Below, in pieces: positions 16,683 to 24,201 of a DNA stretch of 35,260 nucleotides; positions within the stretch are counted from its first letter, which is position 1; every line of letters starts with the position of its first letter. The DNA comes from Candidatus Jordarchaeum sp. LHC_1308. Lineage in GTDB: Archaea > Asgardarchaeota > Jordiarchaeia > Jordiarchaeales > Freyrarchaeaceae. The translations under genes and the position numbers were made by a program. The stretch is taken from NCBI GenBank assembly GCA_019057675.1, contig JAHLWX010000011.1, positions 1 through 35,260 on the forward strand, in the 5' to 3' direction. The notes beneath the pieces are model-generated. The model saw only the letters and a list, made by a program, of their open reading frames with translations. It searched no databases and was not told where the DNA came from.

Positions 16683-19514
16683 TTATTCAATGTAAATGCC
16701 GGGCTTTAATGGTTCAGCAACTTTCGCTTTCTCATGCATTGATTCTTCAGCGAGTAAAACTTCTACTTCCGTATCAAACTCGCGTCCGATAAACAATGAA
16801 GCAGACCTTAGAGCATCTATTTCTTCTTCCTGTGTGAGGAAGACTGGTGGAAGTTCTTTCATCAACTTTTCCGTGTATTTTACAGCTTCCTTACTGTACG
16901 CCTTAACCTCTGGGATTTGCATAACGCGTTTTATCAGTCCCTCTTTTCCTCTGATGGCTTCTTCCAGAACTCTGTATTTCCAGCGTGGAGCAACAAATAG
17001 AAGTATACGCTTTGGTTTTCTGCCTGTCACGCTTACGATTTCTCTTATGTCATTTACAAGATTCTCCAGTAGTGCTTCTTTCCCCTCGACCACCTCGTCG
17101 AAATATTTTTCATCATACTCGGGCCACTTCTCAGTAGCTATGAGATTTTTTTCTCCCATTTTTTCCCATAGTTCTTCACATAGATGGGGTACAACCGGGG
17201 CCAGCAGGAGAACCATTGTTCTTACGGTTTCTCTCAGTATGTCGCCATAGCTACTTGTCCTCCTCATATACCATCTTAAGTCATTCCAGAGGTTAAAGAG
17301 ACACTCCTGTATGGCGGATCTAGTTTTCAGAGATTCGTAATTCTCAGTTGCAGCCTTTATTCTCCGGTGTAGTCTGCTCCTAAGCCACCGGTCTATCTCT
17401 CTGTCAAGAGGCTTGGTTGGCGGGATGTTCACTACTAATTCGTATAATGCTTCGAGACGCTTCTTGAGTCCTTGAACTTCCTTATCGCGCCAGTCGGGAT
17501 CATTTAACCCCTCAGCAGCATAAGCCAGCCCAATCCTCGTAACGTCAGCACCATACTTGCTTAATGCTTCACGCATAGTTATGAAGTTCCCCTTGGACTT
17601 AGACATTTTTTCTCCTTCAACCCGTATCATACCGTTAACTCCTATTTTGCGAGGCCACTTATCCTCAGGCCAGATCGCTACGTGATGAAACAAGAAGAAA
17701 GTTAGGTGGTTAAAAATCAGCTCCTTGGCGGAAACTCTTAGTTCCACCGGATACCAGTACTCGAACTCGTCCTTCATAGCTTCTAGAAGCTCTTCACTAA
17801 GTCCACTTTTAGATGCAACTTCTTCTAAGTTTCCTTTACCAAGAAAAACGTAGTTGAATACTTCAGGCGTAAGTTTGCTCGCGTCCACGTTAAAAGCGTT
17901 CAGGTACTTTGCCAAAGTGTAAAAAGCCATGTATATCGTTGAGTCAGAAAGAGTCTCGACGATCCATTCAGGATCCCACGGCAGACGAGTTCCCAGCCCG
18001 GTCTTGCGGACGCATGCTTTGTCCTCAAGCCACTCTATCGTGCTCTCAAAGGCGCTCCTTGCTTCCTCGGGAAGGATCATCATAGTCCTCAGTAAGCGGT
18101 AAACTTTCTCCTTCCATTCTGGGTCAGAATATCTTAAAAACCACTGATTCTCGAGTATCTTAACTATACATTTCGTGTTGCACCGGCATATGACCGTGTC
18201 AGCACACTCATACATAACGGAGGCCTTGTTTTCAGCTATAAGATCATCGATTAGGACACGCTTAACAGATCTAACAGGCATTCCACTATACTTGCCTGTG
18301 TTCTCTTTAAGCACACCTTTATGGAACTCTTTCTTGTAGATTTCCTTGGTAAGCTCCTCGAGTCTTTGGTCAAGCTGACTTGTCACCCCGACACTATCGA
18401 CAGCCTCCACTGCCGGATGTTCCCCTAAGCCATCAGTTTTTATCAAGCTTATGGGTTTCAGTTCTTCAAGCATATTAGTAGAAACATTATATTTTTCGAG
18501 AAGTGCAGGATTGGATTTTAACTCCTTGATTGCAGCCCAATCGTATGGGGCATGGCTGGGGACGCTCATGACGATCCCTGAAGCGTTACTGGGATCCACG
18601 AAGAATGCTGGTAGAATAGGCACTTTATTGCCCAAGACGACATTTTTACATAGTTTACCTATAAGGGAACCACCTTTAAAGGACTCAAAAACTTCAACTT
18701 GCTTTCTCTGTGCTCTAAGTTTAGATACGGCATCTTCACTCACTATCCAAAATTCGTTATTACACTTAACTCGGACATAAGTTGCGTCGGGGTTAACCCA
18801 AATGTTGGTAACACCAAACACCGTTTCAGGCCTCAATGTCGCAGCCATCAGAAAAGCACCATTCAGCTCGAACTTCAGCAAAATGAACTCAACATAAGAT
18901 ACGCCCTCTCCCACAAGGCGGTCATGGTCACCCGTTGGGCTCTCACAGTTAGGACACCAAATGACGGGATGAGTCCCAAGGGAGACATATCCCAGTTCTC
19001 TCAGCCTAAGGTACTGCCACTCGATGAATCGATTATAGGGGGGATCTATCGTCGTGAACTGACGCCGCCAGTCGATGGAGAAACCAATTCGCGTAACATC
19101 TTCTATTGCCTCGCGGCGATAATACTCAACAATATAACGTGGATCCTTAAATTTCTCAACTTCACTCTCCGGTATACCGCCTTTTACCAAAATTTTAATC
19201 TGATCCTTATCGCCTTTGCGAATCCTTTCAGCTACCCCAACTATAGGCTCACCAGTAGCGTGAAAAGCGAATGGAAAAAGAACGTTAAAACCCTGCATCC
19301 TTTTAACGCGAGCATAAATGTCAGCCTTTAAACAAGTAAAGGCATGCCCTAAATGAAGGCGACCATTAAGATACGGGTAAGGAAAAGTTATAAGCAAACC
19401 TTTTTCCTTTTTCCCGGTTCTTTTATCCCTCGGTATTGGATCAGCTTCAAAGACTCTGCATTCAGCCCAGCGTCTTTGCCATTTTACCTCAATATGATTC
19501 CAGTCGACTTCCAT
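16683..19514 (-). CDS. leuS: Leucyl-tRNA synthetase, archaeal/eukaryotic type
   Basis: Class I synthetase of 943 residues from ATG 19514 (AGAGGTG 6 nt upstream; the frame-start GTG at 19523 is part of that site). HIGH is HLGHA (PYPYLNGRLHLGHAFTCLKA) and KMSKS is KMSKSKGN. The CP1 editing domain is present (MAATLRPETVFGVTNIWVNP). The class I anticodon-binding domain and an archaeal C-terminal tail follow (ending LKPGIYIE). Nothing is missing. It reads toward the serS gene. An intron-bearing tRNA-Leu is at 1.4 kb of the same window. Confidence 0.95.
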   Translation of the reverse strand: MEVDWNHIEVKWQRRWAECRVFEADPIPRDKRTGKKEKGLLITFPYPYLNGRLHLGHAFTCLKADIYARVKRMQGFNVLFPFAFHATGEPIVGVAERIRKGDKDQIKILVKGGIPESEVEKFKDPRYIVEYYRREAIEDVTRIGFSIDWRRQFTTIDPPYNRFIEWQYLRLRELGYVSLGTHPVIWCPNCESPTGDHDRLVGEGVSYVEFILLKFELNGAFLMAATLRPETVFGVTNIWVNPDATYVRVKCNNEFWIVSEDAVSKLRAQRKQVEVFESFKGGSLIGKLCKNVVLGNKVPILPAFFVDPSNASGIVMSVPSHAPYDWAAIKELKSNPALLEKYNVSTNMLEELKPISLIKTDGLGEHPAVEAVDSVGVTSQLDQRLEELTKEIYKKEFHKGVLKENTGKYSGMPVRSVKRVLIDDLIAENKASVMYECADTVICRCNTKCIVKILENQWFLRYSDPEWKEKVYRLLRTMMILPEEARSAFESTIEWLEDKACVRKTGLGTRLPWDPEWIVETLSDSTIYMAFYTLAKYLNAFNVDASKLTPEVFNYVFLGKGNLEEVASKSGLSEELLEAMKDEFEYWYPVELRVSAKELIFNHLTFFLFHHVAIWPEDKWPRKIGVNGMIRVEGEKMSKSKGNFITMREALSKYGADVTRIGLAYAAEGLNDPDWRDKEVQGLKKRLEALYELVVNIPPTKPLDREIDRWLRSRLHRRIKAATENYESLKTRSAIQECLFNLWNDLRWYMRRTSSYGDILRETVRTMVLLLAPVVPHLCEELWEKMGEKNLIATEKWPEYDEKYFDEVVEGKEALLENLVNDIREIVSVTGRKPKRILLFVAPRWKYRVLEEAIRGKEGLIKRVMQIPEVKAYSKEAVKYTEKLMKELPPVFLTQEEEIDALRSASLFIGREFDTEVEVLLAEESMHEKAKVAEPLKPGIYIE

Positions 19515-19721
19515 TGCTAGCACCTCTTTTAGAGGTGGACTACTTAGAAAGTAAGTATTGGGTAAATAAGTATTTTCACTAACTAAAAGCTTCTTCGTCC
19601 CCCTTATCCTTATTTATGCTTCAATTGGGAAGCTGTTTTCTCTAATTTAACGGTTCTAATAGAGTTAGGAAAAGTTTTTTAATGATTCGTATTTGATGGT
19701 CTCACGAGGAAAGCCCCCCTC

Positions 19722-19937
19722 ATGAGTTCTTGGGTGTTTAAAATGGGTAGGATAAAGCTTTCAGAAGAGGAAAAGGTTGTGGTCAAGAAAGTCATGGATG
19801 AATTAGGGATGAGCGGTGGAAGAGTCAAGATGCTTGTTGAGGCCATAGGCGTTAGGACAGGTTTTGACAAGAGGAAGATGCTAGTGGCTGTTAAGCGTGC
19901 ACTAGTTGGGGGAGAGCCCGCTGTTAAGAAGAAATGA
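19722..19937 (+). CDS. Small basic helical protein, unrecognised
   Basis: 71 residues from ATG 19722 (CGAGGA about 12 nt upstream), or 64 from an ATG at 19743 with a poorer ribosome site. The core KLSEEEKVVVKKVMDELG, then SGGRVKMLVEAIGVRTGFD and KRKMLVAVKRALVGG look like three amphipathic helices, possibly helix-turn-helix-like, with a lysine-rich tail (VKKK). I cannot name a family. It ends 35 bases before hdrA on the same strand and is probably in the same transcript, so it may regulate or accompany that module (inference). Confidence 0.6.
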   Translation: MSSWVFKMGRIKLSEEEKVVVKKVMDELGMSGGRVKMLVEAIGVRTGFDKRKMLVAVKRALVGGEPAVKKK

Positions 19938-19972
19938 AGAAAGGAATGCTAATTGGAGGTGGTTAAAAAAAG

Positions 19973-21937
19973 ATGGTTGAAAAAGAGAAAAAAGCAGAGG
20001 AGCCTGTCATTGGCGTCTACGTTTGCAAGTGCGGCGTTAACATCGGCGGCGTCATAGACACAGAAGCTGTGGCGGAGTACGCGAGTAAGCTGCCAAACGT
20101 TAAGGTGGCAAAGACGTATTCGTTCTTCTGTTCCGACCCTGGACAAAAGATGATAAAGGAAGATATTGAAACGCAGGGTATTAACAGAGTGGTCGTTGCA
20201 GCGTGTACACCCAAAATACACGAGCCAACATACAGGGCTTTACTGCAATCAGCAGGACTAAGCCCATATTTCCTTGAAATGGTGAATCTAAGAGAGCACT
20301 GCTCTTGGGTTCACATGACCGATCCACAAGCAGCAACTGAAAAGGCTAAGAAGCTTGTAGCTGCAGGTGTGGCGAGAGCTAGAGTGCTCGAAGATGTGCC
20401 CCAGAAGAGGTTACCTGTCAAACCTGCCGTCATGGTTATAGGTGGAGGTATTGCTGGAATAAGCGCCGCTCTGAGCGTTGCGAACCATGGAATAAAGGTT
20501 TACCTTGTAGAAAAGGAGGCGACTATTGGAGGACTGGCGGTTCGCTTAGACAGGACTTTTCCGACGGATGACTGCGCTATCTGAATACTGGCGCCGAAGA
20601 TGGTTGAGGCTGCTAAGCACCCAAACATCGAGATACTTTCCTACACGGAAGTGCTAGACGTTAAAGGGATACCGGGATCCTACACCGTGAAACTTCTTAA
20701 GAAGCCAAGATACGTTGATGAGAAAAAGTGCACCGGGTGCGGTAGCTGTACAGAGGTGTGCCCTGTAGCCGTGCCCGACGAGTTCAACTACGGTTTGGGC
20801 TACAGGAAGGCGATCCACATACCATTCCCTCAAGCTGTACCCAAGGTAGCCTTAATATCTATGGACGATTGTATTCAGTGTAAGTCTTGCCAAAAGGAGT
20901 GCAGAGCGGGAGCGATAGACTACGAGCAGAAGCCAGAGGAAATAGAGTTGACCGTTGGGAGCATAATAGTTGCAACAGGATTCGAGATCTACGATATATC
21001 TAAATATGGCGATTACGGCTATGGGCGGTTCGAAAACGTCATAACTCAAATAGAGCTGGAGAGAATGCTAAGCCCCACCGGACCTACAGGAGGAAAAGTC
21101 GTCAGGATATCAGACGGGAAACACCCGAGACGCATAGCGATGATACAGTGTGTTGGGTCAAGGGACGTGAAGAGAAACCCCTACTGCTCAGAGGTTTGCT
21201 GCATGGTGGCCATCAAGAACGCCAAAATCATAAAACAGGAAAGCCCTGACACCGAGGTGATCATATTCTACATGGATATCAGAGGAATAGACGAGGGACA
21301 TGAAGAGTACTACCTGGCGACACGCGAGTACGGAGTAGTGTTTGTGAGAGGAAGAGTGGCAGAGGTCATAGAGGATCCGGAAACTAAGAGCCTCAAGCTC
21401 CTCGTCGAGAACACGCTCACCGGAGAGTTGCTGGAAACAGAAGTAGACTTACTGGTGCTTTCAGCTGCCGTAGTACCATCTGAGGGAACAAAGAAAATAG
21501 CACAGATTCTGGGGCTGAATAGGATGCCAAGTGGCTTCCTAGCGCCACAACATGTTGCACTAAACCCGCAGGAAACGAAAAGTCCAGGGATATACATCTG
21601 CGGAGCAGCATTGGGACCGAAGAACATACCGTATGCTGTTTCAAGCGCCAGAGCTGCGGCAGCAGCGGCTACAGCATGGACGCTTTCAGGAGAAGTTGCG
21701 GTGGAAATGATGATTCCAGAAGTGAATAAAGAGCTTTGCGTTGGTTGCAGAAGATGCGAAAGAACGTGTCCCTTCGGAGCCATAAAGGTCGTGGACGGAA
21801 AAGCGGTAGTTAGTGAGGTGCAATGTAAGGGATGTGGTTCATGCGTCGCTTCATGCCCGGCTCATGCGTTAGACATGCGCTACTACAGAGACAAGCAAAT
21901 TATAGAGGAGATAAAGGCAGCAATCAAGGTTCATTAA
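19973..21937 (+). CDS. hdrA: Heterodisulfide reductase-type subunit A (HdrA), selenocysteine at residue 204
   Basis: 654-residue flavo-iron-sulfur protein, the FAD-bifurcating hub of Hdr complexes. It starts at ATG 19973 after GGAGGTGG. N-terminal thioredoxin-reductase-linked segment VYVCKCGVNIGG; FAD motif VIGGGIAGISAAL near residues 156-168; then PTDDCAI, an in-frame TGA at 20582-20584, and ILAPKMVEAAKHPNI. Family members read DCA-x-C-ILTPKM, so the TGA stands exactly at a conserved cysteine and is read as selenocysteine, as known for HdrA of Methanocaldococcus. Ferredoxin motifs follow: CTGCGSCTEVCP (from 253), CIQCKSCQKEC (from 300), and near the end CVGCRRCERTCP and CKGCGSCVASCP. A SECIS-like hairpin begins 15 nt after the stop. 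MvhD follows. Confidence 0.93.
20582..20584 (+). other. In-frame UGA read as selenocysteine (HdrA Sec204)
   Basis: TGA between ATC and ATA inside hdrA. The protein context DCAI-U-ILAPKM matches the conserved C-x2-C of HdrA with U at the second cysteine. Homology continues without a frame change on both sides, ruling out a frameshift. Confidence 0.9.
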
Positions 21938-21951
21938 GTAAAGGTGGTCTT

Positions 21952-21997
21952 AGCCTATGAATGCGCTGGCAAAAGCTTTAGCCCAGCGTGGGAGGCT
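21952..21997 (+). promoter_or_regulatory. SECIS element of hdrA, eukaryote-like
   Basis: A hairpin 15 nt after the hdrA stop. Outer helix AGCC (21952-21955) with GGCT (21994-21997). Internal loop 5' TATGAA (21956-21961) against 3' GGA (21991-21993), allowing tandem sheared G-A pairs. Helix II TGCGCTGG (21962-21969) with CCAGCGTG (21983-21990), 8 pairs including two G-U. The 13-nt apical loop CAAAAGCTTTAGC has an AAAA run. ATGA on the 5' side, GA on the 3' side and unpaired A residues in the apical loop are the eukaryotic SECIS signature, also reported for Lokiarchaeota. Confidence 0.8.
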
Positions 21998-22076
21998 CTG
22001 GCTAGCGGCCAGATGACCTATTTATTCATCTTCCCTCTTTTTCGTCTGCCCGTAGATGCTTATTGAAGAGTAAATG

Positions 22077-22100
22077 TTTTATAATACTGTTTGAAACAGT
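22077..22100 (+). promoter_or_regulatory. TATA-like box and perfect 15-nt palindrome before mvhD
   Basis: TTTTATAATA (22077-22086) is followed by ACTGTTT-G-AAACAGT (22086-22100), a perfect 7-base inverted repeat. The mvhD ribosome site and ATG start only 6 and 20 bases later. This is the place where an archaeal repressor would block the transcription start, so an operator is plausible; it could also be a small hairpin. Confidence 0.45.
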
Positions 22101-22119
22101 CCACCGAGGTGCTGTTAGC

Positions 22120-22530
22120 ATGCCCACGCCAAGCTTCAACATAATATCTTTCTGTTGCTGGAAGTGAGGCTATGGTGCAAGCGACTTAACAGGGGTTTCT
22201 AGGGTTCAGTATGATCCTTCAGTGATAGTAGTGAGAGTCAAATGCACCGGCAGAGTCGATGTCAAACATATTCTGGAGGCTATAAGGCAGGGCGCTGACG
22301 GCGTCATGGTCGTCGGATGTCACCCCGGTGAGTGCGACTTTGGAGATGGAAACATGAAGGCACGCCAACGTGTTGAGTTCGCAAAAAAGGTGCTCGACAA
22401 GGTTGGCCTGGGAGGAGATAGAGTCAACATGTATAATGTTTCGGCAGCTGAAATCGGAAGATTCAGGGACGCTATAATGGATATGATTGAAAAGCTAAAG
22501 AAAATTGGTCCAAACCCGTTAAGGGGGTAA
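22120..22530 (+). CDS. mvhD: MvhD/VhuD-like [2Fe-2S] electron-transfer subunit, selenocysteine at residue 16
   Basis: 136 residues from ATG 22120, with GAGGTG 8 nt upstream. The protein reads MPTPSFNIISFCCWK, then an in-frame TGA (22165-22167), then GYGASDLTGVSRVQYDPS. The MvhD family has FCC-x-WC-x-Y-x-GADLAG at this point, so the UGA replaces the conserved third cysteine and should be selenocysteine, as in the Sec-containing VhuD of Methanococcus. Other conserved parts: VKCTGRVD, LEAIRQGADGVMVVGCHPGECDF and KARQRVEF. MvhD links a hydrogenase or formate dehydrogenase to HdrA. Here the donor subunits are absent, and an FrhB-family protein follows. Anyone calling genes without Sec would lose the N-terminus. 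Confidence 0.93.
22165..22167 (+). other. In-frame UGA read as selenocysteine (MvhD Sec16)
   Basis: TGA in the context FCCWK-U-GYGASDLTG. It takes the place of a cysteine that ligates the [2Fe-2S] cluster in the family. A SECIS-like hairpin lies after the stop codon of this gene. Confidence 0.9.
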
Positions 22531-22540
22531 CGAGTAATCG

Positions 22541-22624
22541 ATTGGTAGGAGGATGTTTGGGATGAGCCTCAGGCCGAAAGTGAGTGTGCTTGAGGTGACT
22601 GGCCCTCGTAAGCGGTGGGCCAAT
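22541..22624 (+). promoter_or_regulatory. SECIS element of mvhD, eukaryote-like
   Basis: Core at 22559-22605. GGG (22559-22561) pairs with CCC (22603-22605). The 5' quartet strand is ATGAG (from 22562), the 3' strand TGAC (22596-22599). Helix II GCCTCAGGC (22566-22574) pairs fully with GCTTGAGGT (22588-22596), 9 pairs; the outermost G-T pair doubles as the last quartet position. The 13-nt apical loop CGAAAGTGAGTGT carries AAA. Flanking ATTGG (22541-22545) and CCAAT (22620-22624) can extend the base. UGAN/NGAN plus an A-rich apical loop is the eukaryotic SECIS pattern. The loop length and AAA position match the hdrA element. Confidence 0.85.
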
Positions 22625-22718
22625 TCAAAATTAAATGATAAAGTATCGCTTGTTAAGAACGAGACGAGGAGATTTGGAGGTGTTACGACTTTAGCTTTGA
22701 TCGCGGAGGGTGCCCGGC

Positions 22719-24137
22719 TTGAGTGAGCTTAGGAGAAGAGTTGATGCTATTACGGAGGCTGCGGACAGCTTTAGAGTGAGAGCGTTCTTCACAGGTGAAA
22801 AAGAAATATTAGAAGCAGGGAAGTTTTCTAAGGAAGAGTATGAAAGATACTTAGACTACTTGTTAGAGGATGAATTCAGGAGGCGACTTGTACTCGGAGT
22901 TATAAGAGAAGGAAATGGGCTAACAATAGATGAGATAGCTCATAGAGCAGAGTTTTCTAGACTTGAAGTGATTAGACACATTAATGCATTAAGATACGAG
23001 GAGCTGGCTGAGCGCAAGAGCGATGGGCTCGTAGTAGCCAAGAGGGAAGAACAACGGAAAGTGCCTTACGAAAAAATAAAATTCATTGTTGAAGGGGGAT
23101 TATGCACTGGGTGTGGTGGATGTATTGCTGCTTGCCCGGTCTACGCGATAAACTTCATCAACGAGAAGCCTGTAATAGATGAAGACAAATGTATAGGTTG
23201 TGGCATCTGCAACGTTCACTGCCCCAGAACATTCTTTCCTATAAGTTTGATCAGGGAAAGCCTGAAGGGTAGCCCTGTTGATGTAGAAACGGAGGGTGTG
23301 TCATTCTATAGACAAGCTTTTACTGCACAAACAGCCAAGGAAAAAGTTAAACAGGTTTGCCAAGACGGAGGAATAGTGACGTCAATTTTAGCATATCTTT
23401 TCGATAGAGGAATGATAGACTGTGCCATAGGCGTCAGGAAGGCGGATGAAGAATGGAGGACGCAGGCAGCCTTAGTCACCAATGTTGATGAGCTACTTGG
23501 AATTGCAGGCACCAAGTATACAGTGACCCCATCCATTTCCTTACTTGAGGAAGTTAAGAGGAGAGGTTTTAGGAGAGTTGCTGTCGTTGGAGTTCCCTGC
23601 CAGATTCACACTGTTAGAAAAGCCGAGGTTTATTCCTCCGAGCTATTATCATTTCTTGGAGAGATTGTGGTTTTAATAGGAATTTTCTGCATGGAAAACT
23701 TCGGGCATACCGCTCTTAGAGAAATAGTTGAAGGACGCCTCGGCGTTAAGCTTGAAGATGTCGCCAAATTCAACATAGAAAAGGGAAAATTCTATGTTCA
23801 CACCATGAGCGGAGAGGAAAGGTCAATACCAACTAAGGAGATAAGTGTATTGGCACGGCATGCATGCCACTATTGCCCTGACCTAACCAACGAGCTAGCA
23901 GATATATCTGTGGGATCTATAGGGTCTTCAAAGGGCTGGTCAACGGTACTGATAAGGACGAAACGAGGAGAAAAGATATTTGAGGAAGCAATGAAAGAAG
24001 GCTACTTGATTGCTAATTCGCTTCCAGACGCAGGCATGGAACTACTTCAAAAGCTGGCTAAGGGGAAGAGAAAGAGAAACCTTGAAGCGCTGAGCGAAAG
24101 AGCAAAGGAGGGTAAATACGCGACACTAATTGTTTAA
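22719..24137 (+). CDS. FrhB-family Fe-S oxidoreductase with N-terminal winged-helix-like domain
   Basis: I start at TTG 22719, 8 nt after GGAGGG at 22705-22710 (a GTG at 22710 overlaps that site). 472 residues. The first 110 or so look like a wHTH (LTIDEIAHRAEFSRLEVIRHINALRYEELAE). Two [4Fe-4S] motifs follow, CTGCGGCIAACP and CIGCGICNVHCP, then the FrhB/FdhB core (CQDGGIVTSILAYLFDRG, VVGVPCQIHTVRKAE, FCMENFGH, CHYCPDLTNELADISVGSIG). FrhB proteins carry FAD plus Fe-S and reduce F420 or exchange with ferredoxin. Lying right after Sec-HdrA and Sec-MvhD, it could be the electron entry of that module. It shares its core with the gene at 26.3 kb. Confidence 0.88.
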   Translation: MSELRRRVDAITEAADSFRVRAFFTGEKEILEAGKFSKEEYERYLDYLLEDEFRRRLVLGVIREGNGLTIDEIAHRAEFSRLEVIRHINALRYEELAERKSDGLVVAKREEQRKVPYEKIKFIVEGGLCTGCGGCIAACPVYAINFINEKPVIDEDKCIGCGICNVHCPRTFFPISLIRESLKGSPVDVETEGVSFYRQAFTAQTAKEKVKQVCQDGGIVTSILAYLFDRGMIDCAIGVRKADEEWRTQAALVTNVDELLGIAGTKYTVTPSISLLEEVKRRGFRRVAVVGVPCQIHTVRKAEVYSSELLSFLGEIVVLIGIFCMENFGHTALREIVEGRLGVKLEDVAKFNIEKGKFYVHTMSGEERSIPTKEISVLARHACHYCPDLTNELADISVGSIGSSKGWSTVLIRTKRGEKIFEEAMKEGYLIANSLPDAGMELLQKLAKGKRKRNLEALSERAKEGKYATLIV

Positions 24138-24201
24138 ATTACCGTTTTTCTTCTTTTTTAGTTTCATAACAATAAATGAGCCATAAAAAGGTGGAGAGGA
24201 G

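Noticed and set aside
16696-17250. Long frames antisense to leuS and other synthetase genes
   Set aside because: They are mirror frames of well-conserved genes, rich in Ser and Arg, without ribosome sites.
20582-20600. HdrA as a frameshifted or nonsense pseudogene split in two
   Set aside because: The frame continues without shift across the TGA, the residue is a known Sec position, a SECIS-like hairpin follows, and the next gene shows the same pattern.
22222-22530. A shorter MvhD starting at an internal codon after the TGA
   Set aside because: It would lose the first cysteine cluster (FCCWK-U) that ligates the [2Fe-2S] centre and ignores the good ribosome site at 22106-22111.
19973-22530. 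Methanogen origin based on HdrA, MvhD and SerRS type 2
   Set aside because: No methanogenesis-specific gene is present. SECIS shape, Rag-like GTPase, arrestin-like protein and multi-intron tRNAs do not fit Methanococcales or Methanopyrus.
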